Positions 41,142 to 52,876 are shown, numbered from the stretch's first letter. The stretch is 64,000 nucleotides of DNA from Tabrizicola flagellatus (GCF_008271465.1 NZ_VMDU01000006.1:1-64000), one strand, 5' to 3'. The notes: generated by a model not told the origin, from the sequence alone. Numbers and translations are program-made.

Positions 41142-44009
41142 CTATTCCGCGGCTTCGGCGTAGGCTTCGACCGGCGGACAGGTGCAGACCAGGTTCCGGT
41201 CGCCATAGACGTTGTCCACCCGCCCGACCGGCGGCCAGTACTTGTCCACCCGGAACGACCCCGGCGGGAAGCAGCCCGTCTCGCGGCTGTACTTGCGGTC
41301 CCACTCGCCCACCAGCGCGGCTACCGTGTGCGGGGCATGGCGCAGCGGGCTGTCCTCGGCCGCGATCTCGCCCTTCTCGACCGCGCGGATCTCCTCGCGG
41401 ATCGACAGAAGCGCGGTGATGAAGCGGTCGATCTCGGCCTTGGTCTCGGATTCGGTCGGTTCCACCATCAGCGTCCCCGCCACGGGCCAGGACATGGTCG
41501 GCGCGTGGAAACCGTTGTCGATCAGACGCTTGGCGATGTCGTCCACGGTGACGCCCGCCTCGGCAAAGGGGCGGGTGTCGAGGATGCATTCATGCGCGAC
41601 GCGGCCCTTGTTGCCCATGAAGAGGATCGGGTAGTGCCCGGAAAGCCGCGCCGCGATGTAGTTCGCGTTCAGGATCGCCACGCGGGTTGCCTGGGTCAGC
41701 CCCGGCCCTCCCATCATCAGGCAATAGGCCCAGCTGATCAGCAGGATCGAGGCCGATCCATAGGGCGCCGCCGACACGGTGCCCTGGTCGGTGCTCTTCA
41801 GCCCGCCGCCTTCGGGATTGTCCGTTTCCGGATGCCCCGGCAGATACGGCGCGAGATGGGCCTTCACACCGATCGGCCCCATGCCCGGCCCCCCGCCGCC
41901 ATGCGGGATGGCGAAGGTCTTGTGCAGGTTCAGGTGGCTCACGTCGCCGCCGATCTCGCCGGGTTTCACGAGGCCCACGAGCGCGTTCATGTTCGCCCCG
42001 TCGATATAGACCTGCCCGCCGTGGTCATGGGTGATCCGGCAGATCTCGCGCACCGTTTCCTCGAACACGCCATGGGTAGAGGGGTAGGTGATCATGCAGG
42101 CCGCCAGCCTGTCGCCCGCCGCCTCGGCCTTGGCGCGGAAATCCTCGACATCCACGTCGCCGTTCGGCGCCGACTTCACCACGACCACCTCCATCCCCGC
42201 CATCTGCGCCGAGGCCGGGTTGGTGCCATGCGCCGAGGTCGGGATCAGGCAGACCTTGCGGTCGTGGTCGCCCCGCGCCCGGTGGTAGGCGAGGATGGTC
42301 AGAAGCCCCGCATATTCCCCCTGCGCGCCCGAGTTCGGCTGCATCGAAAAGGCGTCGTAGCCGGTGATCTCGCACAGCTTCCGGCTGAGGTCATTGATCG
42401 CCTCGTGATACCCCGCCGCCTGGTCGCGCGGGACGAAGGGGTGCAGGGACGAAAATTCCGGCCAGGTGATCGGCATCATCTCGGCCGCCGCGTTCAGCTT
42501 CATCGTGCAGGAGCCGAGCGGGATCATCGCCCGGTCGAGCGCCAGATCGCGGTCGGACAGCCGGCGCATGTAACGCATCATTTCCGACTCGGCCCGGTTC
42601 ATGTGGAAGACCGGATGGGTCAGATAGTCCGACGTGCGCAGCATTTCTTCCGGGAAGCCCAGGGTGGCGCGGTGCGGCGGCACGCCGTCGATCCCGAAGG
42701 CGCGCAGGACCTTGACCAGCACCCTTTCGTCGGTGGTCTCGTCGAGGCTGATGCCCACCCGGTCGTTGCCGATCTTGCGGAAGTTCAGCCCCTCGTTGCG
42801 GGCGGCCGCAAGGATGCCGGCCTGACCGACGCCGACCTCGATGGTTATCGTGTCGAAAAAGGCCTTCGGGTCAACCTTCGCCCCCGCTGCCTTCAGCGCA
42901 CGGGCAAGCCGCTGGGTCAGGAAGTGCACCCGTTCCGCAATCGCGCGCAGGCCCTTCGGCCCGTGGAACACCGCATACATCGAGGCCATGACGGCCAGAA
43001 GCGCCTGCGCCGTGCAGACGTTCGAGGTGGCCTTCTCGCGCCGGATGTGCTGCTCGCGGGTTTGCAGGGACAGCCGGTAGGCCTTGTTCCCCTGCGCGTC
43101 GATCGACACCCCGACGATCCGGCCCGGCATCTGCCGCTTGTGGGCATCCTTCACCGCCATGAAGGCCGCATGCGGCCCGCCATAGCCCATCGGCACGCCA
43201 AAGCGCTGCGCGCTGCCGATGGCGATGTCCGCCCCCATCGCACCCGGTTCCTTCAGCATGCACAGCGCGAGGAGGTCCGTCGCCATGATCGCAATGGCCC
43301 CCGCCGCGTGCAGCGAAGCGATGCGCTGGGTGAAGTCGGTTACATGGCCGTAGCTGGAGGGATACTGGAAGATCGCGCCGAAGACCTGCTTCGGATCAAG
43401 CTTGCGGACATCGTCCTCGATGATCTCGATCCCCAGGGGAAGCGCCCGGGTCTTGATGACGGCGATGGTCTGGGGATGGCAGAAGCGGTCGACGAAAAAG
43501 GCTTTCGCCTTCGATTTCGCCACCCGCTCGGCCATCGTCATGGCTTCCGCCGCCGCCGTCGCCTCGTCCAGCAGGCTGGCGTTCGCCACGTCCAGGCCGG
43601 TCAGGTCACAGACCATGGTCTGGAAATTCAGGAGAGCCTCGAGCCGGCCCTGCGCGATCTCGGGCTGATAGGGCGTGTAGGCCGTGTACCAGGCCGGGTT
43701 CTCCAGGATGTTCCGCTGGATCGCCGGTGGCGTCACGGTGCCGTAGTAGCCCTGGCCGATCAGCGAGGTCATCACGCGGTTCTTCGCAGCGACCTCCTTC
43801 ATCCGGGCCAGCAGCTCATGCTCGGCAAGCGGAGCCCAGGTCAGCGGCTGGGATTGCCGGATCGACGGCGGCACGGTCTGGTCGATGAGTTCGTCCAGGG
43901 TTCGGACACCGACGGCGGCCAGCATCTCCTCCATCTCGACCGGCGAGGGACCGATGTGGCGGCGGTTGGCAAAGTCGTAGGGGTTGTAGTCTGTGGGCGT
44001 GAAGGTCAT
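41142..44009 (-). CDS. gcvP: Glycine dehydrogenase (decarboxylating), P protein
   Basis: A 955-residue single-chain P protein of the glycine cleavage system, which decarboxylates glycine on PLP and loads the aminomethyl group on GcvH. The PLP lysine is in [18 protein letters not shown], and the N-terminal family block [15 protein letters not shown] is present. ATG at 44009 gives [17 protein letters not shown]; the longer start at 44096 would cover the palindromes and is rejected. Length is standard (E. coli 957). Confidence 0.98.
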   Translation of the reverse strand: MTFTPTDYNPYDFANRRHIGPSPVEMEEMLAAVGVRTLDELIDQTVPPSIRQSQPLTWAPLAEHELLARMKEVAAKNRVMTSLIGQGYYGTVTPPAIQRNILENPAWYTAYTPYQPEIAQGRLEALLNFQTMVCDLTGLDVANASLLDEATAAAEAMTMAERVAKSKAKAFFVDRFCHPQTIAVIKTRALPLGIEIIEDDVRKLDPKQVFGAIFQYPSSYGHVTDFTQRIASLHAAGAIAIMATDLLALCMLKEPGAMGADIAIGSAQRFGVPMGYGGPHAAFMAVKDAHKRQMPGRIVGVSIDAQGNKAYRLSLQTREQHIRREKATSNVCTAQALLAVMASMYAVFHGPKGLRAIAERVHFLTQRLARALKAAGAKVDPKAFFDTITIEVGVGQAGILAAARNEGLNFRKIGNDRVGISLDETTDERVLVKVLRAFGIDGVPPHRATLGFPEEMLRTSDYLTHPVFHMNRAESEMMRYMRRLSDRDLALDRAMIPLGSCTMKLNAAAEMMPITWPEFSSLHPFVPRDQAAGYHEAINDLSRKLCEITGYDAFSMQPNSGAQGEYAGLLTILAYHRARGDHDRKVCLIPTSAHGTNPASAQMAGMEVVVVKSAPNGDVDVEDFRAKAEAAGDRLAACMITYPSTHGVFEETVREICRITHDHGGQVYIDGANMNALVGLVKPGEIGGDVSHLNLHKTFAIPHGGGGPGMGPIGVKAHLAPYLPGHPETDNPEGGGLKSTDQGTVSAAPYGSASILLISWAYCLMMGGPGLTQATRVAILNANYIAARLSGHYPILFMGNKGRVAHECILDTRPFAEAGVTVDDIAKRLIDNGFHAPTMSWPVAGTLMVEPTESETKAEIDRFITALLSIREEIRAVEKGEIAAEDSPLRHAPHTVAALVGEWDRKYSRETGCFPPGSFRVDKYWPPVGRVDNVYGDRNLVCTCPPVEAYAEAAE

Positions 44010-44036
44010 GGCGCGGGCCTCTGGCATGGGGCGGAC

Positions 44037-44080
44037 AAATTCCTTCGAAGGAATTTGCAAAACTTTTCGAAAAGTTTTGC
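44037..44080. repeat. Tandem TTCGAA-centred palindromes between gcvH and gcvP
   Basis: Two perfect palindromes abut: a 20-base one (44037-44056) and a 24-base one (44057-44080), both centred on TTCGAA. The same two-unit architecture recurs at 56110-56156. Likely RNA hairpins that set relative gcvH and gcvP levels. Confidence 0.8.
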
Positions 44081-44113
44081 CCGGCGCGAGGTCCACACCG
44101 GGCGCGGTGCAGG

Positions 44114-44473
44114 TCAGCCGATCAGGTCCTGATACTCGTCCTCGTCCATGAACTGGTCGAGGACCGACAGGTCATCGACCCGCATCTTGAAGAACCAGGC
44201 GGCGCCCGTCGGGTCCTCGTTCACCAACCCAGGGTTGTCCACCAGCTTCTGGTTCACCGCGACGATCTCGCCGTCCACCGGGGCCAGGATGTCGCTTGCC
44301 GCCTTGACGCTTTCGATCACGCAGACCTCGTCGCCCTCGGCCACCTGCGTCTCGGGCTCGGGCAGTTCCACGAAGACCACGTCGCCCAGCTGGGTCGCGG
44401 CATGTTCGGTGATGCCGACGACCACGAGGTCACCCTCGACGCGCAGCCATTCATGTTCCTTGGTGTATTTCAT
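44114..44473 (-). CDS. gcvH: Glycine cleavage system H protein
   Basis: A 119-residue lipoyl carrier protein. The lipoylated lysine is Lys57 in [16 protein letters not shown], and [19 protein letters not shown] is the usual preceding hairpin. Shuttles the aminomethyl group from GcvP to GcvT. Ten bases after gcvT, same operon. Confidence 0.98.
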   Translation of the reverse strand: MKYTKEHEWLRVEGDLVVVGITEHAATQLGDVVFVELPEPETQVAEGDEVCVIESVKAASDILAPVDGEIVAVNQKLVDNPGLVNEDPTGAAWFFKMRVDDLSVLDQFMDEDEYQDLIG

Positions 44474-44483
44474 CGGTCAGTCC

Positions 44484-45605
44484 TCAGAGCTTGTAGGTTG
44501 TCGGTTGGAACGGCATCTCGGTCACGGTCACGGGCAGGCGCTTGCCGCGCACCTCGCCCATGAGTTCGGTGCCGATGCTAGCATGGGCGCGGGCAACATA
44601 GCCCATCGCAATCGGAGCATTCACCGAAGGTCCGAACCCGCCGGAGGTCACTTTTCCGACAGGCGTACCATCCGGGGCGAAAAGCTCCACGCCCTCGCGC
44701 ATCGGCGCGCGGCCTTCGGGCCTCAGGCCGACACGGAGCCGCGCCGGCCCCTCGGCCAGTTCCCGCAGGATCCGCTGCGCACCCGGGAAACCGCCCTCGC
44801 GCGCGCCGCCCGCGCGGCGGGACTTCTGGATCGCCCAGGTCAGGTTGGCCTCGACCGGGCTGGTCGCGGTGTCGATGTCATGGCCGTAGAGGCAAAGCCC
44901 CGCCTCCAGTCGCAGGCTGTCGCGCGCGCCAAGGCCGATCGGGGCCACTCCGGATTGGGCCAGCAGCCGTCGCGCGAAGGCCTCCGCCTGCGCCTCGGGG
45001 ACCGAGACCTCGAAACCGTCCTCGCCGGTATAACCCGACCGGCTGACCCAGATCTCGCCGATCACCCGGTGATCCATGAAGCGCATCGCGGCGACGCCCG
45101 GGACGAGCGCCTCGAGCGCCGCCTCGGCCCCCGGGCCCTGGAGCGCAAGGAGCGCCCGGTCGGTCACCGGTTCCACCGCAACCCCCGGCATCATCGCCGT
45201 CATGTGGGCGATGTCCGCCGCCTTGCAGGCCGCGTTGACCACGACATACAGGTGATCCCCGCGGTTGGTGAACATCAGGTCGTCGAGGATCCCGCCCGCG
45301 TGATTGGTGAAGAGGCCATACCGCTGCCGCCCTTCGGCGAGACCAAGGACGTCGACCGGCATCAGCGCCTCGAAGGCAAGCTTCAGCTCGTCGATCGTCC
45401 CCTTCGGCCGCAGGATGACCTGGCCCATGTGGCTGACATCGAACAGACCCGCCGCAGCGCGCGTGTGCAGATGTTCCTTCAGCACCCCCTCGGGGTACTG
45501 AACCGGCATCCGGTAGCCCGCGAAGGGCACCATCTTGCCGCCCAATTCTTCATGCAGGGCCTCCAGCCCCAGGTGAAGAAGCTCCTGCTCTTCCAGGTCG
45601 GCCAT
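44484..45605 (-). CDS. gcvT: Aminomethyltransferase, T protein
   Basis: A 373-residue T protein that transfers the C1 unit from GcvH to tetrahydrofolate and releases ammonia. Seen: KMVPFAGYRMPVQYPEGVLKEH, GLFDVSHMGQV, RSGYTGEDGFEVSVP and LRLEAGLCLYGHDID. The ATG at 45605 has GGGAGGGG 5 bases upstream; an ATG at 45695 would overlap the riboswitch and is unlikely. First gene of gcvTHP. Confidence 0.97.
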   Translation of the reverse strand: MADLEEQELLHLGLEALHEELGGKMVPFAGYRMPVQYPEGVLKEHLHTRAAAGLFDVSHMGQVILRPKGTIDELKLAFEALMPVDVLGLAEGRQRYGLFTNHAGGILDDLMFTNRGDHLYVVVNAACKAADIAHMTAMMPGVAVEPVTDRALLALQGPGAEAALEALVPGVAAMRFMDHRVIGEIWVSRSGYTGEDGFEVSVPEAQAEAFARRLLAQSGVAPIGLGARDSLRLEAGLCLYGHDIDTATSPVEANLTWAIQKSRRAGGAREGGFPGAQRILRELAEGPARLRVGLRPEGRAPMREGVELFAPDGTPVGKVTSGGFGPSVNAPIAMGYVARAHASIGTELMGEVRGKRLPVTVTEMPFQPTTYKL

Positions 45606-45676
45606 GGCCGCCCCTCCCATGTCTGGCCGGAGAAACGCACCGGCACCGTCAGGCGGGCCAATCCCCACCCCTCGAT

Positions 45677-45865
45677 GCCCCCTCTGTCCCTGCACCCCAA
45701 GGTGCGCCTGAGATCGTTATCCCTTCGGCGTCCCGGACCCGGCCGGGAACTCTCCAGAGTCTGTCGTCAGCTACGGTCCCTTGCGCCTGAGAGTTTACCG
45801 GGGCGGTTGCTCCTTCGGCACCGACGGCCCTGTTGAGCCCGACGGATTCTCCCGAACCTGACAGC
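45677..45865 (-). promoter_or_regulatory. Tandem glycine riboswitch before gcvT
   Basis: Read on the minus strand, aptamer 1 (about 45757-45862) begins GGTTCGGGAGAATCC and contains GCCGAAGGAGCAACC, ACTCTCAGGC and AAGGGACCG. Aptamer 2 (about 45682-45756) follows directly with CTGGAGAG, GCCGAAGGGATAA, ATCTCAGGC and GGGACAGAGG. These are the conserved blocks of the glycine (gcvT) riboswitch in its two-aptamer form. It ends about 72 bases before the gcvT start, so translational or early transcriptional control by glycine is expected. Confidence 0.95.
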
Positions 45866-45948
45866 GTCTGATTAGCCCATCGCCCCGCGGGCGGGCAAGC
45901 GAAAAACGGGATACGATGGTATGCCGCGCGGTCCCCGAAGGTGGCGGA

Positions 45949-46896
45949 TCAGGACGCCAGCAGCACCCGCGTCTCGTAGTCCTTCAGCGTCATCCGCGCG
46001 GCCTGGCAGGATCCGGCCCCTTCGCGCTCAGGGCACGATCGCAGCATTTCTGCACGCTGCGCATCGGGGATGCCCGCAATCCCATGCCGGCTCGGCTGAT
46101 GACTTTCCAGCCAGAGCCCCTGCGTCCGCACGATCTGATGGCGATCAAACATGATCTGCACATAGGTCAACGCCTGCATCCGCTGTCTGACGTTGCGCCA
46201 TCCGAGGAGCTGGATGGCGGGAACCAGCACCTCTTCGGCGCCGAAAAGCAGCTCGCAGACGGCGCCACCGAACAGGACCCGGTGCTGCGGCGAGACCCGG
46301 ATCACGCGTTCCGGCAGACCGGGACCAAGGGCGCCGGGCGGGATTTCGACCGGCTTCAGGCCGGGATCGGCCAGAACCTCGGCCAGCCCGACCGCACGCC
46401 GGGCGATCCGGCGGACAGGCTGCGGCCCATCGTCCAGCGTCAGGACCGGATCGCCGGGGCGCAGGCTTGCGACCGGGCGCGGCCCCTCGGGCGTCTCGAT
46501 CAGGGTGCCGGCGGAAAAGCAGGGAATGAGGTGCTCGATCTCGGCAAGGCTCATCGCGCCGGGGACCGCACCTGACCGGTCATGGAAGGTGACAAGGCCG
46601 GTGTTCCGGTCCCCGCCGATGCAGTTCACCCGGCCCCCGGACCAGTCGTTTCCCAGAAGATCCAGCCGACCGTGGTCGCCGCGACCGCCGCCGCCGTCTG
46701 CACTGTCGCCCCCGGAGACGTCTCCGTCCCCCACAACGAAGACGTCACGACGCTCGCCCGCGAACGGCTTCTCGGTTCCGGCGCCGCAAGGGATGACGTG
46801 GTCGCGATCCCCACCTTCGGTCGGGTCGCCCGGCGCCGCGCCCTGGCGCGAAGCGTTGCTGACCAGCTCGGGCAGTCTGTGGCCGGTCTTTGCCAT
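45949..46896 (-). CDS. Stand-alone Hint (hedgehog/intein-type) domain protein
   Basis: A 315-residue protein. The Hint domain starts at CFSAGTLIETPEGPRPVASL (cysteine at about residue 126), continues with LRPGDPVLTLDDGPQPVRRI, and reaches RVSPQHRVLF and VQIMFDRHQIVRTQGLWLES, the histidine blocks expected of Hint_2 proteins. The first 110 residues are glycine- and aspartate-rich and could bind calcium loosely. In Rhodobacterales such proteins are often secreted and may self-cleave after the N-terminal part, which is inference here. ATG at 46896 has GGAGG 5 bases upstream. Confidence 0.85.
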   Translation of the reverse strand: MAKTGHRLPELVSNASRQGAAPGDPTEGGDRDHVIPCGAGTEKPFAGERRDVFVVGDGDVSGGDSADGGGGRGDHGRLDLLGNDWSGGRVNCIGGDRNTGLVTFHDRSGAVPGAMSLAEIEHLIPCFSAGTLIETPEGPRPVASLRPGDPVLTLDDGPQPVRRIARRAVGLAEVLADPGLKPVEIPPGALGPGLPERVIRVSPQHRVLFGGAVCELLFGAEEVLVPAIQLLGWRNVRQRMQALTYVQIMFDRHQIVRTQGLWLESHQPSRHGIAGIPDAQRAEMLRSCPEREGAGSCQAARMTLKDYETRVLLAS

Positions 46897-46983
46897 CGAC
46901 ACCTCCTCGTCCGTTGCGGGATCGGTTTAGCATCAAGCCGTTGACCGGAACTTAACACGAACGTCCGCGCAGCGATGTGCCGT

Positions 46984-48384
46984 TCAGACGCGCCGTGCGC
47001 CGGGGCCGGCCATCGGTTCCGTCTCGGGCAGCGATCCGGTGCGACCGGGGCCGGGCGTGACGGCAGGGGCCCGGATCGCCACCAGGGCCAGCCAGGCCGC
47101 GGCCAGCCCGAAGATCACCCCGCCGATGGCCTGCCCGACCAGCACGCCCTGCGCCCCCCAAAGACTGCCAAGCCACAGGGCCAGCGGGACGGTCCCCAGC
47201 GTGTGCCGGCCCCAATTCACCACCGTGGACCAGAAGGGTCGCCCGAGATTGTTGCAGACCGCATTGCCGACGAAGATCATCCCGTTGAAGAACCACAGCA
47301 ACGCCAAGGGCCCGCAGAACAGGTAGACCAGGTCGCGTGTCAGCCCCTCGGCCCGGAACGCATCCGCGATCGGAGCCCGCAGCGCGAAAAGCAGGGCCGA
47401 GACCACCAGGATCACCAGTCCGGTAAACACCAGCCCGTCCAGGAAGGCCCGACGCACCCGGTCCATCCGGCCGGCCCCGAAGTTCTGCCCGATGATCGGC
47501 CCGATGGCACCGGAGAGCGCGAAGATCACCCCGAAGGCTACGGGTGTCAGGCGACCCGCGATCGCCATGCCCGCCACCGCCGCCTCGCCATAGGTGCTGG
47601 TGGCGCGGGTGACGAAGGCCTGGCCCACGGGCGTTGCCACCTGGGTCAGGATCGCAGGCACCGCGATCGCCCAGACCGGCCCCATGTCGGCCACCACCTG
47701 TCCCGGCGTCGGCCGGTCGAACCCGCCGTATTTCGCCGTGATCGGCCGCAGCGCCATCACCGCGATCACCACCCGCGCGGCCACGCTCGCCAGCGCGGCC
47801 CCGGTCAGTTCCCACCCCAGGCCGAAGATCAGGATCGGGTCCAGCACCGCCGTCGCCACCGCCCCCCAGACCGTGGCCATCATCGCCGCCCGCGCATCGC
47901 CATGGCTGCGCAGGATCGCCCCGCCCACCATGCCCACCATCAAGAGGGGCTGCGAAGGCACCACGATGGCCAGGAAATGCACCGCCAGGTCATGCGTCTC
48001 GCCCGTGGCGCCCAGAAGGCTGACCAACGGCGACAGCGCCAGCCAGACCACCGCCGCGAACAGCGAGCCGAAGACGAAGCCCAGCACCAGCCCGGTCGTC
48101 GCCTTCTCGCGCGCCAGCGCCGGATCGCGCGCGCCCAGCGCCCGTGCGACTAGGGCGCCCACGGCGATCGACATGCCGATCCCGAAACTCGTGGTGAAGA
48201 AAAGGATCGCCCCGGCATAGCCGATCGCCGCCGCCAGCTCCTCGCGCCCCAGAAGGGCGATGTAGACCATGTTGACCAGATCGACGACGAAGACCGCCAT
48301 CAGCCCGACCGACGAGGTCAGAGCCATCACCGACACATGCCGGAACAGGTTCCCCTCGACGAACTTCGCCTGCGGCCCGGCCAT
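46984..48384 (-). CDS. MATE family efflux transporter
   Basis: A 466-residue transporter with about twelve helices of the MATE fold, in two related halves (LTSSVGLMAVFVVDLVNMVYIALLG versus VPAILTQVATPVGQAFVTRA). Exchanges Na+ or H+ for organic cations or drugs. Substrate unknown. Same strand as gltX and 76 bases from it. Confidence 0.92.
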   Translation of the reverse strand: MAGPQAKFVEGNLFRHVSVMALTSSVGLMAVFVVDLVNMVYIALLGREELAAAIGYAGAILFFTTSFGIGMSIAVGALVARALGARDPALAREKATTGLVLGFVFGSLFAAVVWLALSPLVSLLGATGETHDLAVHFLAIVVPSQPLLMVGMVGGAILRSHGDARAAMMATVWGAVATAVLDPILIFGLGWELTGAALASVAARVVIAVMALRPITAKYGGFDRPTPGQVVADMGPVWAIAVPAILTQVATPVGQAFVTRATSTYGEAAVAGMAIAGRLTPVAFGVIFALSGAIGPIIGQNFGAGRMDRVRRAFLDGLVFTGLVILVVSALLFALRAPIADAFRAEGLTRDLVYLFCGPLALLWFFNGMIFVGNAVCNNLGRPFWSTVVNWGRHTLGTVPLALWLGSLWGAQGVLVGQAIGGVIFGLAAAWLALVAIRAPAVTPGPGRTGSLPETEPMAGPGARRV

Positions 48385-48460
48385 GTGCCAGCCCCTTCTT
48401 CCGTTCCCAAATATCCTCGGGGGTCCGGGGGCAGACGGCCCCCGGCGGTTGCCCGAGGGC

Positions 48461-49786
48461 TCAGACGCTCGGCACCTTGCGCAGAAGCGGCATGACTTCG
48501 GCCATCTCGGGCCCAGCGTCGCGCCCCGTGAGCGCCCGGCGCAGCGGGCGGAACAGATCCTTGCCCTTGCGGCCCGTGGCCTCTTTTACAGCGGCCGTCC
48601 ACTCGCCCCAGGTTCCCTGCGTCCAGGGCTTCGGCGGCAGCATCGCCAGGGCCTGCCGGACAAAGTCGCGGTCGGCCTCGTCCACCACCGGCTCGGCCCC
48701 GTCGCGGAACAGCGTCCACCAGTCGCCCAGATCGGCCAGCACCGTGATGTTGCCCTTGGCCACCGCCCAGAAGGCCTCGGCCTCGGCCTCCGGCACGCCC
48801 AGCGCCGCGATCCGGTCCTTGACGGCCGCGAAGGGCAGCGACTGGACATGGTGGCGGGTCAGCGGGAACAGGTCCTCGGCGTCGAACTTGGTCGGCGCGG
48901 TCCCGAAGGAGCCCACGTCGAACCCGGCGATCAGCTCCTCCATGCTCGAGGCCAGTTCCACCGGCTTCGACGACCCCAGCCGCGCCATCAGCGACAGAAG
49001 CGCCATCGGCTCCACCCCCCGCGCCCGCAGGTCGCGCAAGGACAGAACCCCCAGCCGCTTGGACAGTTCCTCGCCCTGCGGCCCGGTCAGGAGGGAATGG
49101 TGCGCGAAGGTCGGCGGCGTGCCGCCCAGCGCCTTCATGATCTGGATCTGCGTCGCGGTGTTCGTCACATGGTCCGCCCCCCGCACGATGTGGGTCACGC
49201 CCATGTCCACGTCGTCCACCGACGAGGCGAAGGTATAGAGCACCTGGCCATCCGCCTTGATCAGCACCGGGTCCGAAACCGAGGCCGCATCAATGGAAAT
49301 CGGCCCGATGATCCCGTCGGTCCATTCGATCCGCTCCTGGTCCAGCTTGAAGCGCCAGTAGCCCTGCCGCCCCTCGGCGCGGTAGGCGGCCTTCTGGTCC
49401 TCGGTCAGGCTGAGGGCGGCCCGGTCATAGACCGGGGGCTTGCCCATGTTCAGCTGCTTCTTGCGCTTCAGGTCCAGCTCCACCGGCGTCTCGAAACATT
49501 CGTAGAACCGCCCCGCGGCCTTCAGTTGCTCGGCGGCCTCGGCATAGCGGGCAAGCCGCTTCGACTGCTGCTCGACCCGGTCCCAGGTCAGACCCAGCCA
49601 GGTCAGATCCTCCTTCAGCCCGTCGATGTATTCCTGCTTCGAGCGTTCCTGGTCGGTGTCGTCCAGCCGCAGGATGAAGGTGCCGCCGTTCTGCCGCGCG
49701 ATGAGGTAGTTCATCAGCGCGGTGCGCAGGTTGCCGACATGGATCCAGCCGGTGGGCGAGGGGGCAAAGCGGGTGGTGACGGTCAT
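48461..49786 (-). CDS. gltX: Glutamate--tRNA ligase
   Basis: Class I aminoacyl-tRNA synthetase, 441 residues. HIGH-type signature in RFAPSPTGWIHVGNLRTAL (residues about 6-24) and KMSKS-type loop GEELSKRLGVLSL (SKR form). Charges tRNA-Glu, and in organisms without GlnRS also tRNA-Gln. Alphaproteobacteria commonly have two GltX proteins; this shorter one may be one of such a pair, which cannot be settled from the window. Confidence 0.96.
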   Translation of the reverse strand: MTVTTRFAPSPTGWIHVGNLRTALMNYLIARQNGGTFILRLDDTDQERSKQEYIDGLKEDLTWLGLTWDRVEQQSKRLARYAEAAEQLKAAGRFYECFETPVELDLKRKKQLNMGKPPVYDRAALSLTEDQKAAYRAEGRQGYWRFKLDQERIEWTDGIIGPISIDAASVSDPVLIKADGQVLYTFASSVDDVDMGVTHIVRGADHVTNTATQIQIMKALGGTPPTFAHHSLLTGPQGEELSKRLGVLSLRDLRARGVEPMALLSLMARLGSSKPVELASSMEELIAGFDVGSFGTAPTKFDAEDLFPLTRHHVQSLPFAAVKDRIAALGVPEAEAEAFWAVAKGNITVLADLGDWWTLFRDGAEPVVDEADRDFVRQALAMLPPKPWTQGTWGEWTAAVKEATGRKGKDLFRPLRRALTGRDAGPEMAEVMPLLRKVPSV

Positions 49787-49931
49787 CGGGGCGGCTCCTT
49801 GAACCGCCCTTCCCTGTCACAAGCCCCCGGATTTGTCCAGTTGACCCGCCGCACAGTCCCGGTCCGCGGCAGCGCCGCCGTCGGGGGTTCGATGCCCCCG
49901 GCGGCGGCTCCCCCTACGGCCGCCGCACATT

Positions 49932-49979
49932 CCGGTTGACATAGTCCGCTTTTTACTTAACAAAGCAAGTATCAACCGG
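49932..49979 (+). promoter_or_regulatory. Promoter/operator with nested inverted repeats before hpaF
   Basis: TTGACA at 49936-49941 can serve as a -35 box, though no good -10 follows (nearest TTAACA or AACAAA). The stretch has an outer inverted repeat CCGGTTGA (49932-49939) / TCAACCGG (49972-49979) and an inner one TACTT (49954-49958) / AAGTA (49967-49971). This fits an operator for a dimeric regulator; HpaR-type MarR proteins control such operons elsewhere, but no regulator gene is in the window. Confidence 0.5.
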
Positions 49980-49988
49980 GCCGCACCG

Positions 49989-50377
49989 ATGCCGCATATC
50001 CAGATCGACTATTCCCCGAACCTGGAAGACCGCCTCGACATCGCGGGCCTCTGCCGGACCTTGCGCGATGCCGCCGCCGCGACGGGGATCCTGCCGCTCG
50101 CCGGGATACGCGTCCGCGCCACGGCCTGCACCCATGTCGTGATCGCCGACGGCAACCCGGACCACGCCTTCCTCGACATCTCGCTCCGGCTTCGCGGCGG
50201 GCGCAGCGCCGAGGACAAGGCCCGCGCCACGGCCGAGATCTTCGCCGCCGCCGAAACCTTCTGCGCCGAGGTCCTTGCCACCTCCTCCTTCATGCTGTCC
50301 TTCGAGATGCGCGACATCGACCCCGCACTTTCGCCCAAGACCTCCTCCATCCGCCGCTACCTGCCGGGAGACAGCCA

Positions 50378-50381
<4 letters not shown>
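49989..50381 (+). CDS. hpaF: 5-carboxymethyl-2-hydroxymuconate delta-isomerase
   Basis: A 130-residue member of the CHMI (tautomerase-like) family: starts MPHIQIDYSPNLEDRLDI with the Pro at position 2 that acts as catalytic base, and has ATACTHVVIADGNPDHAFLDISLRLRGGR. Isomerises 5-carboxymethyl-2-hydroxymuconate in homoprotocatechuate degradation. Overlaps hpaE by 4 bases. Confidence 0.93.
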
Positions 50382-51883
<1,502 letters not shown>

Positions 51884-51895
51884 GGAGGAGGACCG

Positions 51896-52876
51896 ATGCC
51901 CATTCCCGCCCCGAACCTGACCCCGCCCTTCAACATCGTCCGCCTCAGCCATGTCGAGCTGCGCGTCACCGACCTGGCCTGGAGCCGCGCCTATTACGTC
52001 GATACGCTGGGCCTTCAGGTCACGCACGAAGTCCCCGACGCGCTTTACCTGCGCGGGATGGAGGAGCGCGGGCATCACTCGATGATCCTGCGCCGTGCGG
52101 CGGAGCCTTCGGTGGGCACCCTCGGCTTCAAGGTCTGGTCGGAAGAGGACCTCGACCGCGCCGCGCACTGGTTCGCGGGCCGGGGCCTGCCGGTCGCCTG
52201 GACCGAACGCCCCTTCATGGGGCGGGTGCTGGCCACGCGCGACCCCTGGGGCGTGCCGCTGGAGTTCTATGCGAAGATGGACCGTCTGCCCCCGATCCAT
52301 CAGCAGTATCGGCTTTATCGCGGGGTCAAGCCGCTGCGCATCGACCATTTCAACCTGTTCTCATCGAATGTCGATCAGGCGGTGGCCTTCTACGGCGACA
52401 TGGGCTTCCGCGTCACCGAATACACCGCCGACGAGGAGACGGGCCGCACCTGGGCCGCCTGGATGCACCGCAAGGGCGGGGTGCATGACATCGCCTTCAC
52501 CAACGGCACCGGGCCGCGGCTGCATCACACCGCCTTCTGGGTGCCGACCCCCCTGAACATCATCGACCTTCTCGACCTGATGTCCACCACCGGCTACCTT
52601 GCCCATATCGAACGCGGACCGGGCCGTCACGGCATCTCGAACGCCTTCTTCCTGTACATTCGCGACAAGGACGGGCACCGGACGGAGCTCTACTGCTCGG
52701 ACTACCAGACCTGCGACCCGGACCTGGAACCGATCAAGTGGGACCTGAAGGATCCGCAGCGCCAGACGCTCTGGGGCGCCCCGGCGCCGCGCTCCTGGTT
52801 CGAGCTGGGGTCCGCCTTTGACGGCGCGGCGCTGGCCGAGAGCGACCTGAAGGCCACCCCGATCGTCGCGCCATGA
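51896..52876 (+). CDS. hpaD: 3,4-dihydroxyphenylacetate 2,3-dioxygenase (type I extradiol)
   Basis: A 326-residue extradiol dioxygenase with two VOC domains. Metal ligands appear to be His151 (LRIDHFNLF), His210 (PRLHHTAFW) and Glu264 (HRTELYCSD), matching the Brevibacterium/Arthrobacter homoprotocatechuate dioxygenases in spacing. It is not the LigB-type HpaD of E. coli. Cleaves homoprotocatechuate to the semialdehyde used by HpaE. Preceded by GGAGGAGG. Confidence 0.93.
   Translation: MPIPAPNLTPPFNIVRLSHVELRVTDLAWSRAYYVDTLGLQVTHEVPDALYLRGMEERGHHSMILRRAAEPSVGTLGFKVWSEEDLDRAAHWFAGRGLPVAWTERPFMGRVLATRDPWGVPLEFYAKMDRLPPIHQQYRLYRGVKPLRIDHFNLFSSNVDQAVAFYGDMGFRVTEYTADEETGRTWAAWMHRKGGVHDIAFTNGTGPRLHHTAFWVPTPLNIIDLLDLMSTTGYLAHIERGPGRHGISNAFFLYIRDKDGHRTELYCSDYQTCDPDLEPIKWDLKDPQRQTLWGAPAPRSWFELGSAFDGAALAESDLKATPIVAP

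Noticed and set aside
41328-44132. 934-codon plus-strand frame opposite gcvP
   Set aside because: Antisense of a full-length conserved gcvP; no homology-like features.
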